NCBI RefSeq assembly: GCF_027943255.1
Contig: NC_072896.1
Location: forward strand, 43,798,501 to 43,862,500
Direction of reading: 5' to 3'
DNA from: Anastrepha obliqua
Taxonomy: Eukaryota; Arthropoda; Insecta; Diptera; Tephritidae
Length of the DNA stretch: 64,000 nt
Below, piece after piece: positions 44,772 through 55,110 of the stretch. The notes beneath the pieces were generated by a model. It ran no database searches and was not told the DNA's origin. It saw nothing but the letters and a program-made list of their open reading frames with translations. The position numbers and the translations under genes are program-made. How positions within the stretch are numbered: the first letter of the stretch is position 1; every line of letters begins with the position of its first letter.

Positions 44772-45780
44772 TATTACCTCAAAACTGTTTATTTTTTTCT
44801 TCTTTTGTTTTTATCTACAAGTACAAAAATGGCAAGAATTTCTTCATTATGCGCCGAAGCGTTAACGATTCATGGCTTTGCTAAAATATTGTGACATATT
44901 GTCTATCAACCGCATCTTTGCGACCATTTTTGGGTTCACAATATTTAAACGATTAATACAGTTTTTGAATTGATTTCATTCAGTAGCCACGCATGCGCAC
45001 ATTTTCGTACAAAGCGCCACGCCAAGCTTCATTCTCATTTTTCTTCTCCTCCCTTTTATGTCAGGTATAATCAAGTTCAGCCAGTTTAATTAATAACGTA
45101 ATATTTTACCGCCACTTGACAGTCTAATTTGTGATTTTTTATTGTCTGACAACGCTCACATCAACAATGAAATATTTGCTACGGGAATGCGCGTTTGCTT
45201 TTTTGTATTGTCGTAAGTTTCGCTGTCTTTTTTGCATGCATACATACACACACAAGTATATAATCATTTACTTATTTTCTTTATTCTTTTCAGTTGCCTT
45301 TTGCTCCGTAATTTATTTGCTCAAATTAAATTTGCATTAATTTGTTAGTTCATTTGTACGCGTACCTGTCGCTGCCCAAGCAACCCAATACTCATCCTCA
45401 TACAAGATTTCACCGACCACTTCGTCTTTCATGTTGTTGGTTGTTTTTGTTTTTTGTTGTCGTGGCTGTTTAATATGTGTGTTGTCAGCCCTGTGCTGAT
45501 TTAAAAACTCATAAATTAAGTTAATTCCGTGTGGGTTTCATTAATTTTCTTATCCAACAGCAAATAATTAATGCACGCAGTAAACCATATAAGTAATAAA
45601 GTATATTAATTTGCGATTATAAGTGAGATTTAGTGACTATATGCAGATTTGCATATTTGTATCTGTTTTTAAAAAATGTAATCGCTAATCAAAGCTTATA
45701 AGTCGAATGAGAAATCGCCATTAAAAATCATTTTCATAGACGCTTCAATAATTTTTCGCTTCCCCGTGCATTAGGCTCAA
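44772..45780. other. non-coding DNA
   Basis: AT-rich, with a short CATACA/CACACA run near 45238..45254. No gene or repeat recognised. Confidence 0.5.
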
Positions 45781-45783
45781 TGT

Positions 45784-46350
45784 ATGAGTAAGGTAGGGTT
45801 GGGCAGCAGTAGACAGACGGCCGGATCGACTATATCGGGTATCATTCCACTAGATGTAATGGCCTCTGAACTGGGTAGAGTCTACGACAAATCCAAAAGT
45901 CTAAACAGGCGACTAACGGCAGAACAGCGTAAGGAAGAAAGACGGGGGAGCATGATTGAGTGGCAAAATCGCTGGGATCTAGCGACAAAGGGGAGGTGGA
46001 CGCATAAACTTATCAGATGCGTGCAGGCTTGGGTTGAGAGGGGACATGGAGACACAGATTACTACCTGACACAGTTCCTGACGAGACATGGATGCTATAG
46101 AGAGTATCTGTAAAGATTCGGCCACGAGGACGCAGCAGACTGCTCGTTCTGCGGCAACGGTAGTGAGAACGTGGAACATGTCTTCTTCTCCTGCCCGAGA
46201 TACACATCTGAAAGAATGTCCATTGAAGAAATCATAAAATAAAGAATAACCCCGGGCAACATTGTCATATGCTGCAATCGAAGTTGGTGTGAACCAAAAT
46301 TAGAGAATGGTCCGCAAACGCGTTACAGGAGCTGCGGAAAAAGGAATGGG
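45784..46350 (+). mobile_element. R1-like LINE C-terminus, 5' of a pogo insertion
   Basis: Frame 45784..46113 reads VMASELGRVYDKSKSLNRRL, TAEQRKEERRGSMIEWQNRW, then THKLIRCVQAWVERGHGDTD and YYLTQFLTRHGCYREYL. After a stop it continues GHEDAADCSFCGNGSENVEH and VFFSCPRYTSERMSIEE, the C-terminal CCHC tail of R1-type proteins. It proceeds to LQELRKKEWVG, where the pogo-like element enters. The LINE resumes at 47774 with its last codons and 3' UTR to about 48010. Confidence 0.88.
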
Positions 46351-46352
46351 TA

Positions 46353-47771
46353 GGGGAGACCGGGGATGGTTGACTAACTTTTGACTTAAGCTCGTATATC
46401 TCTAATGTTTAATTTAATATAACAAAAACAACAATTGCTACCGATAAAAGAACTATTCAGGTACCTAAAATACTATAATTTGACCTATATATTCACTATT
46501 ATAATACTTATTTTGCTGATTTTATAAACCCCTGGCGCTTGGTCAACCTACCCCATGTCCGGGGGCAATCGTTACTAAAGTGCCTCTTTCAGCCGATGTC
46601 ACTTTCCCCAAGTTTTTAATACCTCGGCGAGCTATGACTCTATTAGGCACGTGAACTGTTGTAAGTCCCGTCTCATCAACATTCCTGATATCACCTGGGC
46701 TAAGATTTAATCGTTCGTAAACTGTTTTCAAATTACCAAAAAAATAATTTACGTTTTTCTGGTTGAACGACGTAGCTCTAGACAGGCTCGTAGCTTGAGG
46801 TGATCTTATTGATAATGGGGGGATGACGTTTTAAAAAATTACCAAGCCAATCTTCGCCAGCCATTAATTTTGTTTTCCAAGATTCAGGCATAGTTTTATT
46901 ATTCTTTTTTGTGTATTCAAATGCAAACTTGCGTGTCTCATACGGTGTCAATCCATAATAAATATCAGCAGCCGCCTTCAAATAAGCTGCCCGTTTGTTT
47001 TCTTTGTCATCGCTAAATATCTGCCTATTTCTTATGTACCCGGCCGTGTCCAGGGTCAAATCAGCTCTCGTGAGGTTAGGATTACTTTCTAACTTATTTT
47101 TTAGTTTAGTTACATAACGATGCAACGTTTTGTACGGGATTTGATATTGCTTTGACATGGCGTTTATGCTTTCATTATCAAAAATAATCGCGTGGCAAGC
47201 TCTTTCTATGATATTTTTTGGAGAATTACCCCTTTCAGATTTTCTTTTGTAAGTCCTCATTGTCTGTAAAAATACAACAGTAAATTAGAATGTGACAGAA
47301 GTTTATAGAGCAATTCCATGAGAGATGATCATGAAAGTAGGAGCGACTGGGGTTGGTTGACTAATTAGTCAACCTGCCCCGAACAAAATTTGTCAACCAG
47401 CCCCTAACGCCATTTTTCATTTTAATTGCTCATAATATGCAAACCCTGGCACTAACATAGGAGCAATACTGCGTTATATATAGTAGAACTATTATGTTTT
47501 TATTTGGCATAAGAACAAAATTGTTTCTAACAGATACATATGCAATATAACAAAAAAAGTACGAGCTAAAAAAATTACTTATCGAGAACAAAAACACAAC
47601 ATGTGATCTCACTCACGAACGCCTTGCGACTGCCGCGGCTCACTTCGCACAAGTTCGCGGATCATGGGGAGGCATCGATATTCATGATTGGTTAATGAAA
47701 ATCACGTGATGATGACGAGTTATTGTTACTTAGTCTACCTGCCCCTATAGCCAACCATCCCCGGTCTCCCC
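46353..47771 (-). mobile_element. pogo-like element, internally deleted, 1419 bp
   Basis: TIR GGGGAGACCGGGGATGGTTG is identical at both ends for 20 bp and similar beyond, with TA duplicates at 46351..46352 and 47772..47773. Sub-terminal GGTTGAC motifs recur (near 46530 and 47350..47400), including a 20-bp palindrome GGTTGACTAATTAGTCAACC near 47352. The inserted element splits the R1-like LINE, giving their order. Confidence 0.92.
46543..47260 (-). pseudogene. pogo/Tigger-type transposase, N-terminal half
   Basis: ATG at 47260. The psq-type HTH is MRTYKRKSERGNSPKNIIER and NAMSKQYQIPYKTLHRYVTK. The CENP-B-like HTH spans about residues 95-155: YYGLTPYETRKFAFEYTKKN and [15 protein letters not shown] one-base expansion in a 6-G run near 46820 shifts the frame; the other frame gives [11 protein letters not shown] and [20 protein letters not shown], with the first catalytic Asp in [11 protein letters not shown]. 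The protein ends around [11 protein letters not shown], so the other two acidic residues are deleted. Confidence 0.9.
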
Positions 47772-47773
47772 TA

Positions 47774-48010
47774 CTCAGTAAACAAAGAAGACAAAAAAGT
47801 AATGAAGGGTAGACGGAGACAGAAATATAAATGAAGAGCCATACTGGCTAGCTTGACCCTGCGATGCAAAGATTAAACGGCGGTACCGCAGGGCAAACTA
47901 AAGCTACAGAGGTCGGCGTTAGGGTTTAGTACGTAGGTGTACTGTTTCGCAAGTCCAGTTTAGTAGTAATACTGACTGTGCGTGGTCCGGAATGAGGTGC
48001 ACCTGCTATA
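47774..48010 (+). mobile_element. 3' end of the R1-like LINE
   Basis: Continues the protein interrupted at 46350 (SVNKEDKKVMKGRRRQK-like, then a stop) and a 3' UTR with GGCGGTACCGCAGGGCAAAC and GTCCGGAATGAGGTGCACC. End estimated. Confidence 0.65.
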
Positions 48011-48206
48011 ATATTAATTCGTGGACACATTATTTAAAAAATTAAAAGAAATAAAAACGTAATTTTATGTAAAAATATGAACAATTTTTATTACTAAGCT
48101 AAATATATTATTCACTGGTATTGTTGCTGTAAAAACTGAATATAAATATTCAAAAGACGTGAAATTCATATTCGTTCTCCTTAAGTAATTAGTTTAGTAG
48201 AGGTTA

Positions 48207-48474
48207 GGCCGGGTCGATTTGTGGAGAGGCAAAAAACTCGAAAAAATAGATATTATAAATAAATAATAAATATTATTATAAATAAATAAAAATAAAGAAA
48301 AAAAATAGCCATTTAGCTGATTTTTTCATGTAAAGGCAAAAAATGGTGATATTTTGAAATTGGGGGACATCAGAATTCGTTTTAGAGGTATGGTTCCTTC
48401 GGCAAAGTTTTTTATTTTGATCCCTAGAATATGATTTTCATAGAGCAGTGGGCGATTTTAAAATCGACCCGCCC
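48207..48474. mobile_element. 268-bp MITE with TA target duplication
   Basis: Ends GGCCGGGTCGATTT and AAATCGACCCGCCC, flanked by TA at 48205..48206 and 48475..48476. An extra inverted pair, GGGCGATTTTAAAATCGACC, sits at the right end. No coding capacity. Tc1/mariner-type by duplication; family not identified. Confidence 0.75.
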
Positions 48475-48479
48475 TAGTA

Positions 48480-49325
48480 GAGCTAGTCTGAGACGATCGA
48501 GGAAATCAGCTAACCTTTTCTTTTTAATGTCATTTTATTTATTTTGGCTGGCTGAAAACAAAAAACGCTTGAACTTATTTTTATTTTAGTAAAACTAAAA
48601 ACGGCTAAGTTTAACTCAATAATATGGCTTTAGGTAACTCAACTAGAACTCAAGTTTGCCGCTGAGCACCTGGAGTTCTTGTCCAGTTTATAGTATACTA
48701 ACAAACCCTGCCCCCTTCGCTGGGCACACTAAAATAGAATAGATATGGTTTAGAACAGAAAATATATGATTTTCATATTATTTATTTCTTTATTCTTTAT
48801 TCAAGCGCTTTGGCATAAACAATATTTTTTGTTTTTCTATTTGGTTTTGAGTAAATATAAAATATAAATTGAAAATCAGGAAAAAAGAAGATTGTTTTTA
48901 AATTTCAAATCCACGCATATGAATAAACAATCGTCTTTTTTTCCTGATCATCCATGCATTTTTCGTTTCAATTTATATGTTTTATTAAGCATTGGATCTT
49001 TTTTAACCATTATCCATTTATATTTTTCAAAAAAAAAAAAACGAAAAAAAATGTTTTTCCACGAACACATAATTTCATTCGGATTTCACATTAAATTCTC
49101 AAATTTCGTAAGAAATTATTCACTGTTCCGAAATCCACTCCAAAAAAATTCACAAACAATTTTTACATGTTGCACTTACGTTTTTTCCTTATGGCATCCA
49201 AATCAGAAAGAAATATTGACACATTGTAACTCACACTGTCAATTTGACAGTTCAGTTCCGCCCCAAGCGTTAAAAAAGTAAGCGAGATTATGGCTGGTTC
49301 AAAAGAACGCTGTACCCGTTGCCAG
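48480..49325. other. AT-rich non-coding DNA
   Basis: A 129-codon plus-strand frame at 48892..49281 is Phe/Lys-rich low-complexity translation of A/T runs with no domain; I do not call it a gene. Confidence 0.5.
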
Positions 49326-49420
49326 TGCTCCGAATTACAACCAAACTTTACGAAACCCATTTTCAATACTTACTTAACAATCTGCGTAAGTTTGGTTTAA
49401 TTCGGTGCAAAGACACGGCG

Positions 49421-50075
49421 GGTCCACGTTTTGGCATATATTTCGAGACCCTAGTCATCAATAGGTATGAAAATTACCCCGTATTAAAGCACTTATCAAC
49501 AGCTTTCATTTGATATCCATATTGTACAAACACATTCTAGGGTCCACGTTTTGGTCTCTATCTCGAGACCCTAGTCACGGAGCGGATGGAAATACTCTGA
49601 ACTAAAGCATTCACCAACAGCTTCCATTTGATACCTAATTGTACATACACAACCAAAGGTTACCCGGGTCCACGTTTTGACCTATATCTCGAGACCCCAG
49701 TCACGGAGCGGCATGAAAAATACTCTGTACTAAAGCATTCACCAACAGCTTTCATTTGATACCCATATTGTACATACCCAACCAAAGGTTACCCGGGTCC
49801 ACGTTTTGACCTATATCTCGAGACCCCAGTCACGGAGCGGCATGAAAAATACTCTGTACTAAAGCATTCACCAACAGCTTCAATTTGATATCCATATTGT
49901 ACAAACACATTCTAGGGTCCACGTTTTGGTCTCTATCTCGAGACCCTAGTCACGGAGTGGCATGAAAAATACTCTGGACTAAAGAATTCACCAACAGCTT
50001 CCATTTGATACCCATATTGTATATACACATCCGAAGGTTACCCGGGCCCACGTTTTGACCTATATCTCGAGCCCT
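49421..50075. repeat. minisatellite, 120-129 bp unit, about five and a half copies
   Basis: Units begin GGTCCACGTTTTG at 49421, 49541, 49667, 49796, 49916 and 50045. Each contains TCTCGAGACCCTAGTCACGG, AAATACTCTG and ACCAACAGCTTYCATTTGAT. Two spacer types follow: ACAAACACATTCTA in units 1 and 4 and ACCAAAGGTTACCC in units 2, 3 and 5, giving lengths 120, 126, 129, 120, 129. The array is followed by a non-repeated tail to 50220, so it belongs to a transposon and is not a centromeric satellite. Confidence 0.93.
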
Positions 50076-50225
50076 ATTTCCAAAACAAAATATAATCCAT
50101 GTTACTCGTGGATGATGTAGCTTTCGAATGGTGAAAGAATTTTTAAAATCGGTCCAGTAGTTTTTGAGCCTATTCATTACAACCAAACAAACAAAGTTTT
50201 CCTCTTTATAATATTAGTATAGATA
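50076..50225 (+). mobile_element. 3' tail of the minisatellite-bearing element
   Basis: ATCGGTCCAGTAGTTTTTGA followed by ACCAAACAAACAAAG and CTTTATAATATTAGTATAGA, the last with GATATAGATATG repeats. This tail wording is a frequent 3' end of non-autonomous insect retroposons. No coding sequence; class uncertain. Confidence 0.6.
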
Positions 50226-50525
50226 TAGATATGTATATATATAATTCGCACGTAAACCCTTTTTGGGTTTTTGGCCGAGCTCCTCCTCGTATTTGTGGCA
50301 TGGCGTCTTGATGTTGTTCCTCAAATGGAGAGACCTACAGTTTCTAGCCGAAATATTTTTTATGAGGTGCTTTTTTATAGCAGAAATACACACGGAGGTC
50401 TGCCATTGCTTGCCGAGGAGTTAAGAAACACTTTTTCTATCATTTGAAGTTTCATGCGTGCAGATTCGACTCGCCCACTTCCGCATGATAGTGACGCATC
50501 GACCCATTCGGCTACGGCAGCCACC
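50226..50525 (-). repeat. tRNA-derived SINE, near full length, second head type
   Basis: Tail TATATATATAATTCGCACGT at the left, hairpin AACCCTTTTTGGGTTTTTGG, body CAAATGGAGAGACCTACAGT and TCTGCCATTGCTTGCCGAGG. The head on the right (minus strand) reads GCCGTAGCCGAATGGGTCGA then GATGCGTCACTATCATGCGG and GGCGAGTCGAATCTGCACGC. The head differs from the 35345 and 56154 copies after the A box, while the body is shared. It inserted in the tail of the minisatellite element. Confidence 0.92.
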
Positions 50526-50823
50526 AGTTTAGGAACCCGTTTATAGTCATACTAGGATTGCGACTAATATACGAGTTTCCAGCAGGATACGAATTTTATT
50601 TCATCTATCCGGAGTTTTCTATTTTGTTTTTCTTAAATGGGTTACTAGAAAATTTTCAGAAAAGTAAAATTTGTGATAAAGTATTAATTACTGAGTGTTG
50701 TGCGCTCTTACGTCCCTAACTGCTAACGAAAATATATAAAAAAATTCTTAAAAAAAGTGAAGTCTTATCTGAGGCAGATTTAACACTTTCTTATTCCTTC
50801 GTTTATTCTTTTATTATTGTTGG

Positions 50824-51015
50824 ACTTTTAAGCCAACTCCGAACGTCAGATGGTTTCATGAGGAGCTTTTCCATGGCAGAGATACACTCGGAAGCTTACC
50901 ATTGCTTGCCGAGGAGTTCTTTTTCTATCATTTCAAGTTGTATGCCCGGAGATTCGACCCGCGCACTTTCGCATGATAATGACACATCGACCCATAGATA
51001 TTTGGCTACTGACAG
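50824..51015 (-). repeat. tRNA-derived SINE, 3'-truncated, second head type
   Basis: Inverse-strand body AGCCAACTCCGAACGTCAGA through TTTCATGAGGAGCTTTTCCA and GAAGCTTACCATTGCTTGCC to the head with CGCATGATAATGACACATCG. The head type is the same as at 50226..50525. It ends about 130 bp from the cuticle gene's poly(A) signal. Confidence 0.88.
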
Positions 51016-51143
51016 CTGCTGTAAAAAATATTGCCAAAGATACTAACTTTGTATTAAAAAACAAATAATAATCACGCAAATTATCCACAAAAACGCCCTT
51101 CGGGATATTTGTAAATATAATCAAAACAATTATTTTGATTTGC

Positions 51144-51149
51144 TTTATT
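51144..51149 (-). terminator. poly(A) signal of the cuticle gene
   Basis: AATAAA on the minus strand, about 120 bp past the stop codon at 51271; the only canonical signal in the next 150 bp. Confidence 0.7.
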
Positions 51150-51270
51150 GTAGCAAAGGGGATTTTTTAAAAAGATTTAACTAAGTTTTAAAAGAAACAT
51201 TTTAGATATTACACATTTTAGCCCATCAGGTAGAATTGCCGCAGTCTTGAACTTTATATAATTGCACTAG

Positions 51271-52042
51271 TTAATGACCTCCATGATCGTCGTGACCACC
51301 ATGATGATGAATGCCAACGCCATGTTCTTGTTTGATTGAGAAACCACTAGAGTGGCTGCTGTGACCACCAACATGTCCATGACCATGACCATGACCATGT
51401 CCATGTTCATCTCCGTAGCTATGACCGCCATCATCTCCTCCATGGCCACCGTCGTGGGATTCGACCTCAGCGTGTCCACCGTAGTAGCTGGTGTGTCCAT
51501 GGTCGGCTACATGCTCGTGTGTAGGTTCACGGTGCACCACGGCATGGAAGCCGCTGTGTTTGTCAGCAGTATAGTGGACAGTTCGCTTATGACCATCCGC
51601 ATCGATCAACTCGTAATGGCCGGATACCTTATGACCATCACGCTTTTCGCTGTGCCCTTTCACATCACCTGTCTTCTTATCCTTAACACCATAGCTGAAA
51701 TGATACTCAGCATGCGAGTCGCTGCCATCACCATGCTCATGTCCATGATGACCATGATCACCATGATGATCGTCATGTGAAACTAAATGTACTGAAGCGT
51801 GGCTAGATCCACCACTATGAACTTCAAATCCATGACCACCACCATGTCCTCCATGACCGCCATCATGTCCATGATGTCCATATGGCGTGGCGTTTATCGC
51901 TGTCAATGCGAGGCAACAGGTGAGCGCAGCGAAAATCTGATTGAAAGAGAAAGAAAGGAAAACAGGTACATAAAGGAGTATGCAGTATTATTTTTATACA
52001 GGAGTAATACAATGTTGGGTTTGAACTCACCTTAATGGCCAT
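51271..52042 (-). CDS. RR-2 cuticular protein (CPR family), His/Gly-rich
   Basis: Structural protein of the chitinous exoskeleton. Two exons, 52031..52042 (MAIK) and 51271..51936, with a 94-bp GTGAGT..AG intron in phase 0; 225 aa. Signal peptide: about residues 1-20 (MAIKIFAALTCCLALTAINA), after which TPYGHH begins the mature protein. Residues 80-142 form the Rebers-Riddiford RR-2 chitin-binding domain, with AEYHFSYGVKDKKTGDVKGH, GHKVSGHYELIDADGHKRTV and HYTADKHSGFHAVV. Both flanks are His/Gly repeats, including a GHGHGHGHGH run near the C-terminus. A very short first exon ending within the signal peptide is typical of fly CPR genes. RR-2 proteins usually go to hard cuticle. The frame is intact and both splice sites are canonical, so I take it as a working host gene. 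The exact orthologue is not assigned. Confidence 0.95.
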
Positions 52043-52083
52043 TGTCCCAAACTAAGTTACGAGCTGTGATAGGTCTTGACGAA

Positions 52084-52120
52084 CTGTGCTTATGGTAACA
52101 TTGACCTGAGCTTTTATACC
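52084..52120 (-). promoter_or_regulatory. TATA-box promoter of the cuticle gene
   Basis: TATAAAAG on the minus strand at 52111..52118. An ACAGTTCG initiator-like sequence lies about 30 bp downstream near 52085. This gives a 5' UTR of about 42 nt before ATG at 52042, whose context is GGGACAATGG. Confidence 0.75.
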
Positions 52121-52398
52121 GCAAGTCCCATGTCCGAATGTACGTATTTTTTTTTTATTTTTTGTATGTATTTCACACTATTTTGCTTCACTATCCAATG
52201 CACCTCAAATGGCTGAAGGTGAAACTATTCGGTAATTGCAAAAACGGCCACGCCTACCAAACTATGAACAGTAAAACTAAGTTCAGCAAATGGGCATACG
52301 AATATACTCGTACTTATGTTTTACTAGTAATTAGTGATTATCTACTGTTAATTTTTGGCTGTCTTTGATATTCTCTTCTTTCACTTTTTCTGAATGTA

Positions 52399-53328
52399 CA
52401 GTAATCCCCCTACATTGCGGTACTTTTTTAAAGCGATTTAATATTACGCGATTTTATGCACCTCATACAACGCGGTATTTCCCCCATATTTCGGTACTGT
52501 GAATTATTTTCAAAGTTCATATTAAATTTTTTGTTTATAGTTTTTTCATACTGAAAGGTAAAGAAAACTTATTTTAATAAGTACAATACAATATTTATTT
52601 CAAATAAAATATTTATTTATCAGTCATGACAAGTGAAAAGGAAATAAGACCTAAGGTCCAGGACATAGGAACAAAGAAAGCAATAAAATTGCTGATGAGC
52701 TTGGTAGGAAGGGACTGAATTGGTATCAGGGCCCTCCTACCCGGTTATCGGTATCTCTCTAACAGTCGTTAAAGGGGAAGTGCAAAACTTAGTTCTCAGG
52801 AAAACGCAGAAAAGATGGAGCTGCACTTCTTCCTGTGCTATGTCGAAAACCCTGTGGCTCAGTACAATAGACGGAGGATGCAGAAAATCTCTAAGCTCGT
52901 AGCTGTTTTTATCGATCACTGGACGATCGGCACACACGCGGAGAAGCTAGACTCACCATTTAACTCCCATTGCAGAAGCTTTGGGAGGACTTTTCAGTGA
53001 AGGAGACTGTAAAACATATTCTCTGTAAATGTCCAGGCTCGGCAGCTGGACGATTATGGTCACAGGGTGCTCCTTTCCCCGACAGCCTGAGGCAATGCAC
53101 TAACCTAAATCCAATCAATCTTCCCCCTTACATTAACAGCTTTGGCAAGCTGTAGACATCTGCCTGTTGGAGGTCTCCAAATGGTGAGGAGTGTCAGACT
53201 GGTACTTCAACCATTTCACCTACCTAAGTTAAAAAAGAAATTTATTTCTCGACAATCAAAAATGCAAATTAAACGAGTATACCCTTACAACGCAGATCTA
53301 ATCCACCGTATTGTAAGGGAGATTACTG
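52399..53328. mobile_element. pogo-like TIR element containing a LINE fragment
   Basis: CAGTAATCCCCCTACATTGC at the left and the near inverse GTAAGGGAGATTACTG at the right, with TA at 52397..52398 and 53329..53330. Inside each end further inverted A/T-rich similarity is weak. The 52620..53225 stretch is a LINE 3' end, leaving only about 320 bp of element sequence. No transposase remains. Confidence 0.7.
52620..53225 (+). mobile_element. LINE 3' end (same family as 63080..64000)
   Basis: Plus-strand, colinear with the minus-strand copy at the window's right end: ALLPGYRYLSNSR-like remnant near 52730, FIDHWTIGTHAEKLDSPFN at 52907..52965, HCRSFG then KETVKHILCKCPGSAAGRL and NLNPINLPPYINS at 53100..53145. 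The 3' UTR ends TTCAACCATTTCACCTACC. Cys of HCRSC is replaced by Phe. Several frames. Confidence 0.85.
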
Positions 53329-53330
53329 TA

Positions 53331-53600
53331 TCCGCAAAAATATATGGAAACATTTTTACGTCATAAAAGGCTCATACTTTCTTCAAATATTGCATAACTA
53401 TGTATGTTGGTCCAAGCTTGTATATTTTTAGATTCACTGAAGCTAATTGTTTGGTGTTGGAAGATTAGCTACTCTTTTGACTTCTATACGAGTAAAAGAT
53501 TTAAGCACATTTGCCATAGAAAGTTTGTGTCTACCAGCAAAAGAATGTTGAAGGTTCCTAAGTACTGAGCCTCGGCTTAGTTTTATTAGCCTTGGTAATG
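53331..53600. other. non-coding spacer
   Basis: Nothing recognised between the pogo-like element and the next LINE. Confidence 0.5.
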
Positions 53601-55110
53601 GTATTGGTTGTATAGGTTAGGCTACGGCCTTTATGCATTGCGACCAGATTGATCTACTGTGCGCCCCTAATTACTTAATTATAATTATTTAGTCTACCAG
53701 CTCCTTAGGAGGGAGCAATCGTAGGTATTCCTCCTCTAGTAGGTACGAGCCCAAGATTCTGTGTCTACTGTGGCCTAATGCCTCACAGTTGGTGATTAAG
53801 AGTTCCATAGATTCTTCTTCACCACCGCAGAACCTGCATGATCTTGTACTAGATAGTCCCATTCTTTTAAAGTGTTTATTATAAGCAAAGTAACCTGTAA
53901 GTGGTCCACAGCTCTCTTTTTATCTAGGGTTAGAGAGCAGATTTTGCTCTTTTCGCATTGAAGCTCAAAAACTTTTTGGAGTGATTAACGCCGCTTACAT
54001 ATGCCGTTCCACTGTTCCCTGATTTTAGTTTGGATCCATTTTTTTATTTCCTGTTTTATATTATTTTTGTTAAAGCCGAAAAATGGGGTTGGTCCAATAA
54101 ATAACCCTTCTGCCCCTTTTTTGGCATAAAAGTCTGCCTTATGGTTTCCTTCGTGTCCCTCATGAGACCTGATTATGAGTGGCCAGTTTGTTGAGTGCAT
54201 TGTTACACTCTATTAGGACTTTTGACTTGAATGTGAAGCTATTCAAGGCCTTGAGAACCGCTTGGCTGTCCGAAAGTATTTTAATTTTTACTTTCTCGAA
54301 CGCTCTATTGGATATGATTTCCACTGGTTCCATTGTGACGAAGACGTCCGCATGAAAAATCGTGGTATCTGTACTTAGTGTTAGGATTTGTGTGCTCTGG
54401 GCCCCACTATTCCTGCTCCTACTCCTTGGAGCGTTTTGGAACCATCTGTGTGCCATATTTGTGAGCCATCATTTAGCCATGTTGGGTTAGTGTTCCACTC
54501 TTCCCTAGACGGGAAGATAAGCTTGTATCTCTTTATCAAATTGAGTACGAGTTCCGTGTGGTCATTCGCCTGTGTTGTGCATACTGCATGTTGAACGCTG
54601 TTCAAGATATTCATATTACGCTTAGGCACGCCAGCCTTTGTAGTTTAAGACAGTTTTGATATATGTATGTAGCAGTAGTTTGATTTGTTTTAATCCACCA
54701 TACCAAAGCCCCATATAGTACAATAGGGTGTAGATCCAGAAGGTCATTTTAGGGTTCAGTCCCTAGGCTTTACCCAAGAGTTGTCTTGTTGTCCAAAGGT
54801 TTTTCGTTGCCTTTTTTATTACTGAGCTGAGGTGGGTCTCCCAAGTGAGTTTTTTCCAAAATAATTCCTAGATATTTAGCCTCTTTCTTTAGAGGTACCT
54901 CTATTACATTTATTTCCAGGGTGGGTATATTTATAACCTTTTTCCTGGTAAATAGGATAAGCCTCAATTTTTAATAAAAATTGGTCGAGGATTCTAAATA
55001 TTCTCCTGTTTTGTCTTAATAAACAAACTGAATAGATATTGACAGAGAAGTAGCGCACTTCTTGCCAATAACTTATGACCTGTTTTCTTTTAAAGTCGTG
55101 CAAGTCTACT
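53600..55110 (-). mobile_element. RNase H LINE 3' half, minus strand
   Basis: From right to left: RT thumb (55103..54770: IYQEKGYKY, LEINVIEVPLKKEAKYLGII and LEKTHLG), a gap, then RNase H. 54381..54629 has QIWHTDGSKTLQGVGAGIVG (first Asp). 54160..54456 has TIFHADVFVT (Glu position read as Asp) and VKIKILSDSQAVLKALNSF. 53985..54200 has the WPLIIRSHEGHEGNHKADFY strand. The tail reaches a CRFCGGEEESMELLITNC-type zinc motif near 53830 and ends about 53640. Overlapping open frames indicate few frameshifts. A different family from the copy at 63080..64000. Confidence 0.85.

Noticed and set aside
48892..49281. 129-codon Phe/Lys-rich frame
   Set aside because: Low-complexity output of A/T homopolymers; no motif or plausible membrane-protein pattern beyond that.
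51352..51780. 142-codon plus-strand Met/Thr-rich frame
   Set aside because: Antisense shadow of the His-rich cuticle gene (CAT/ATG symmetry).
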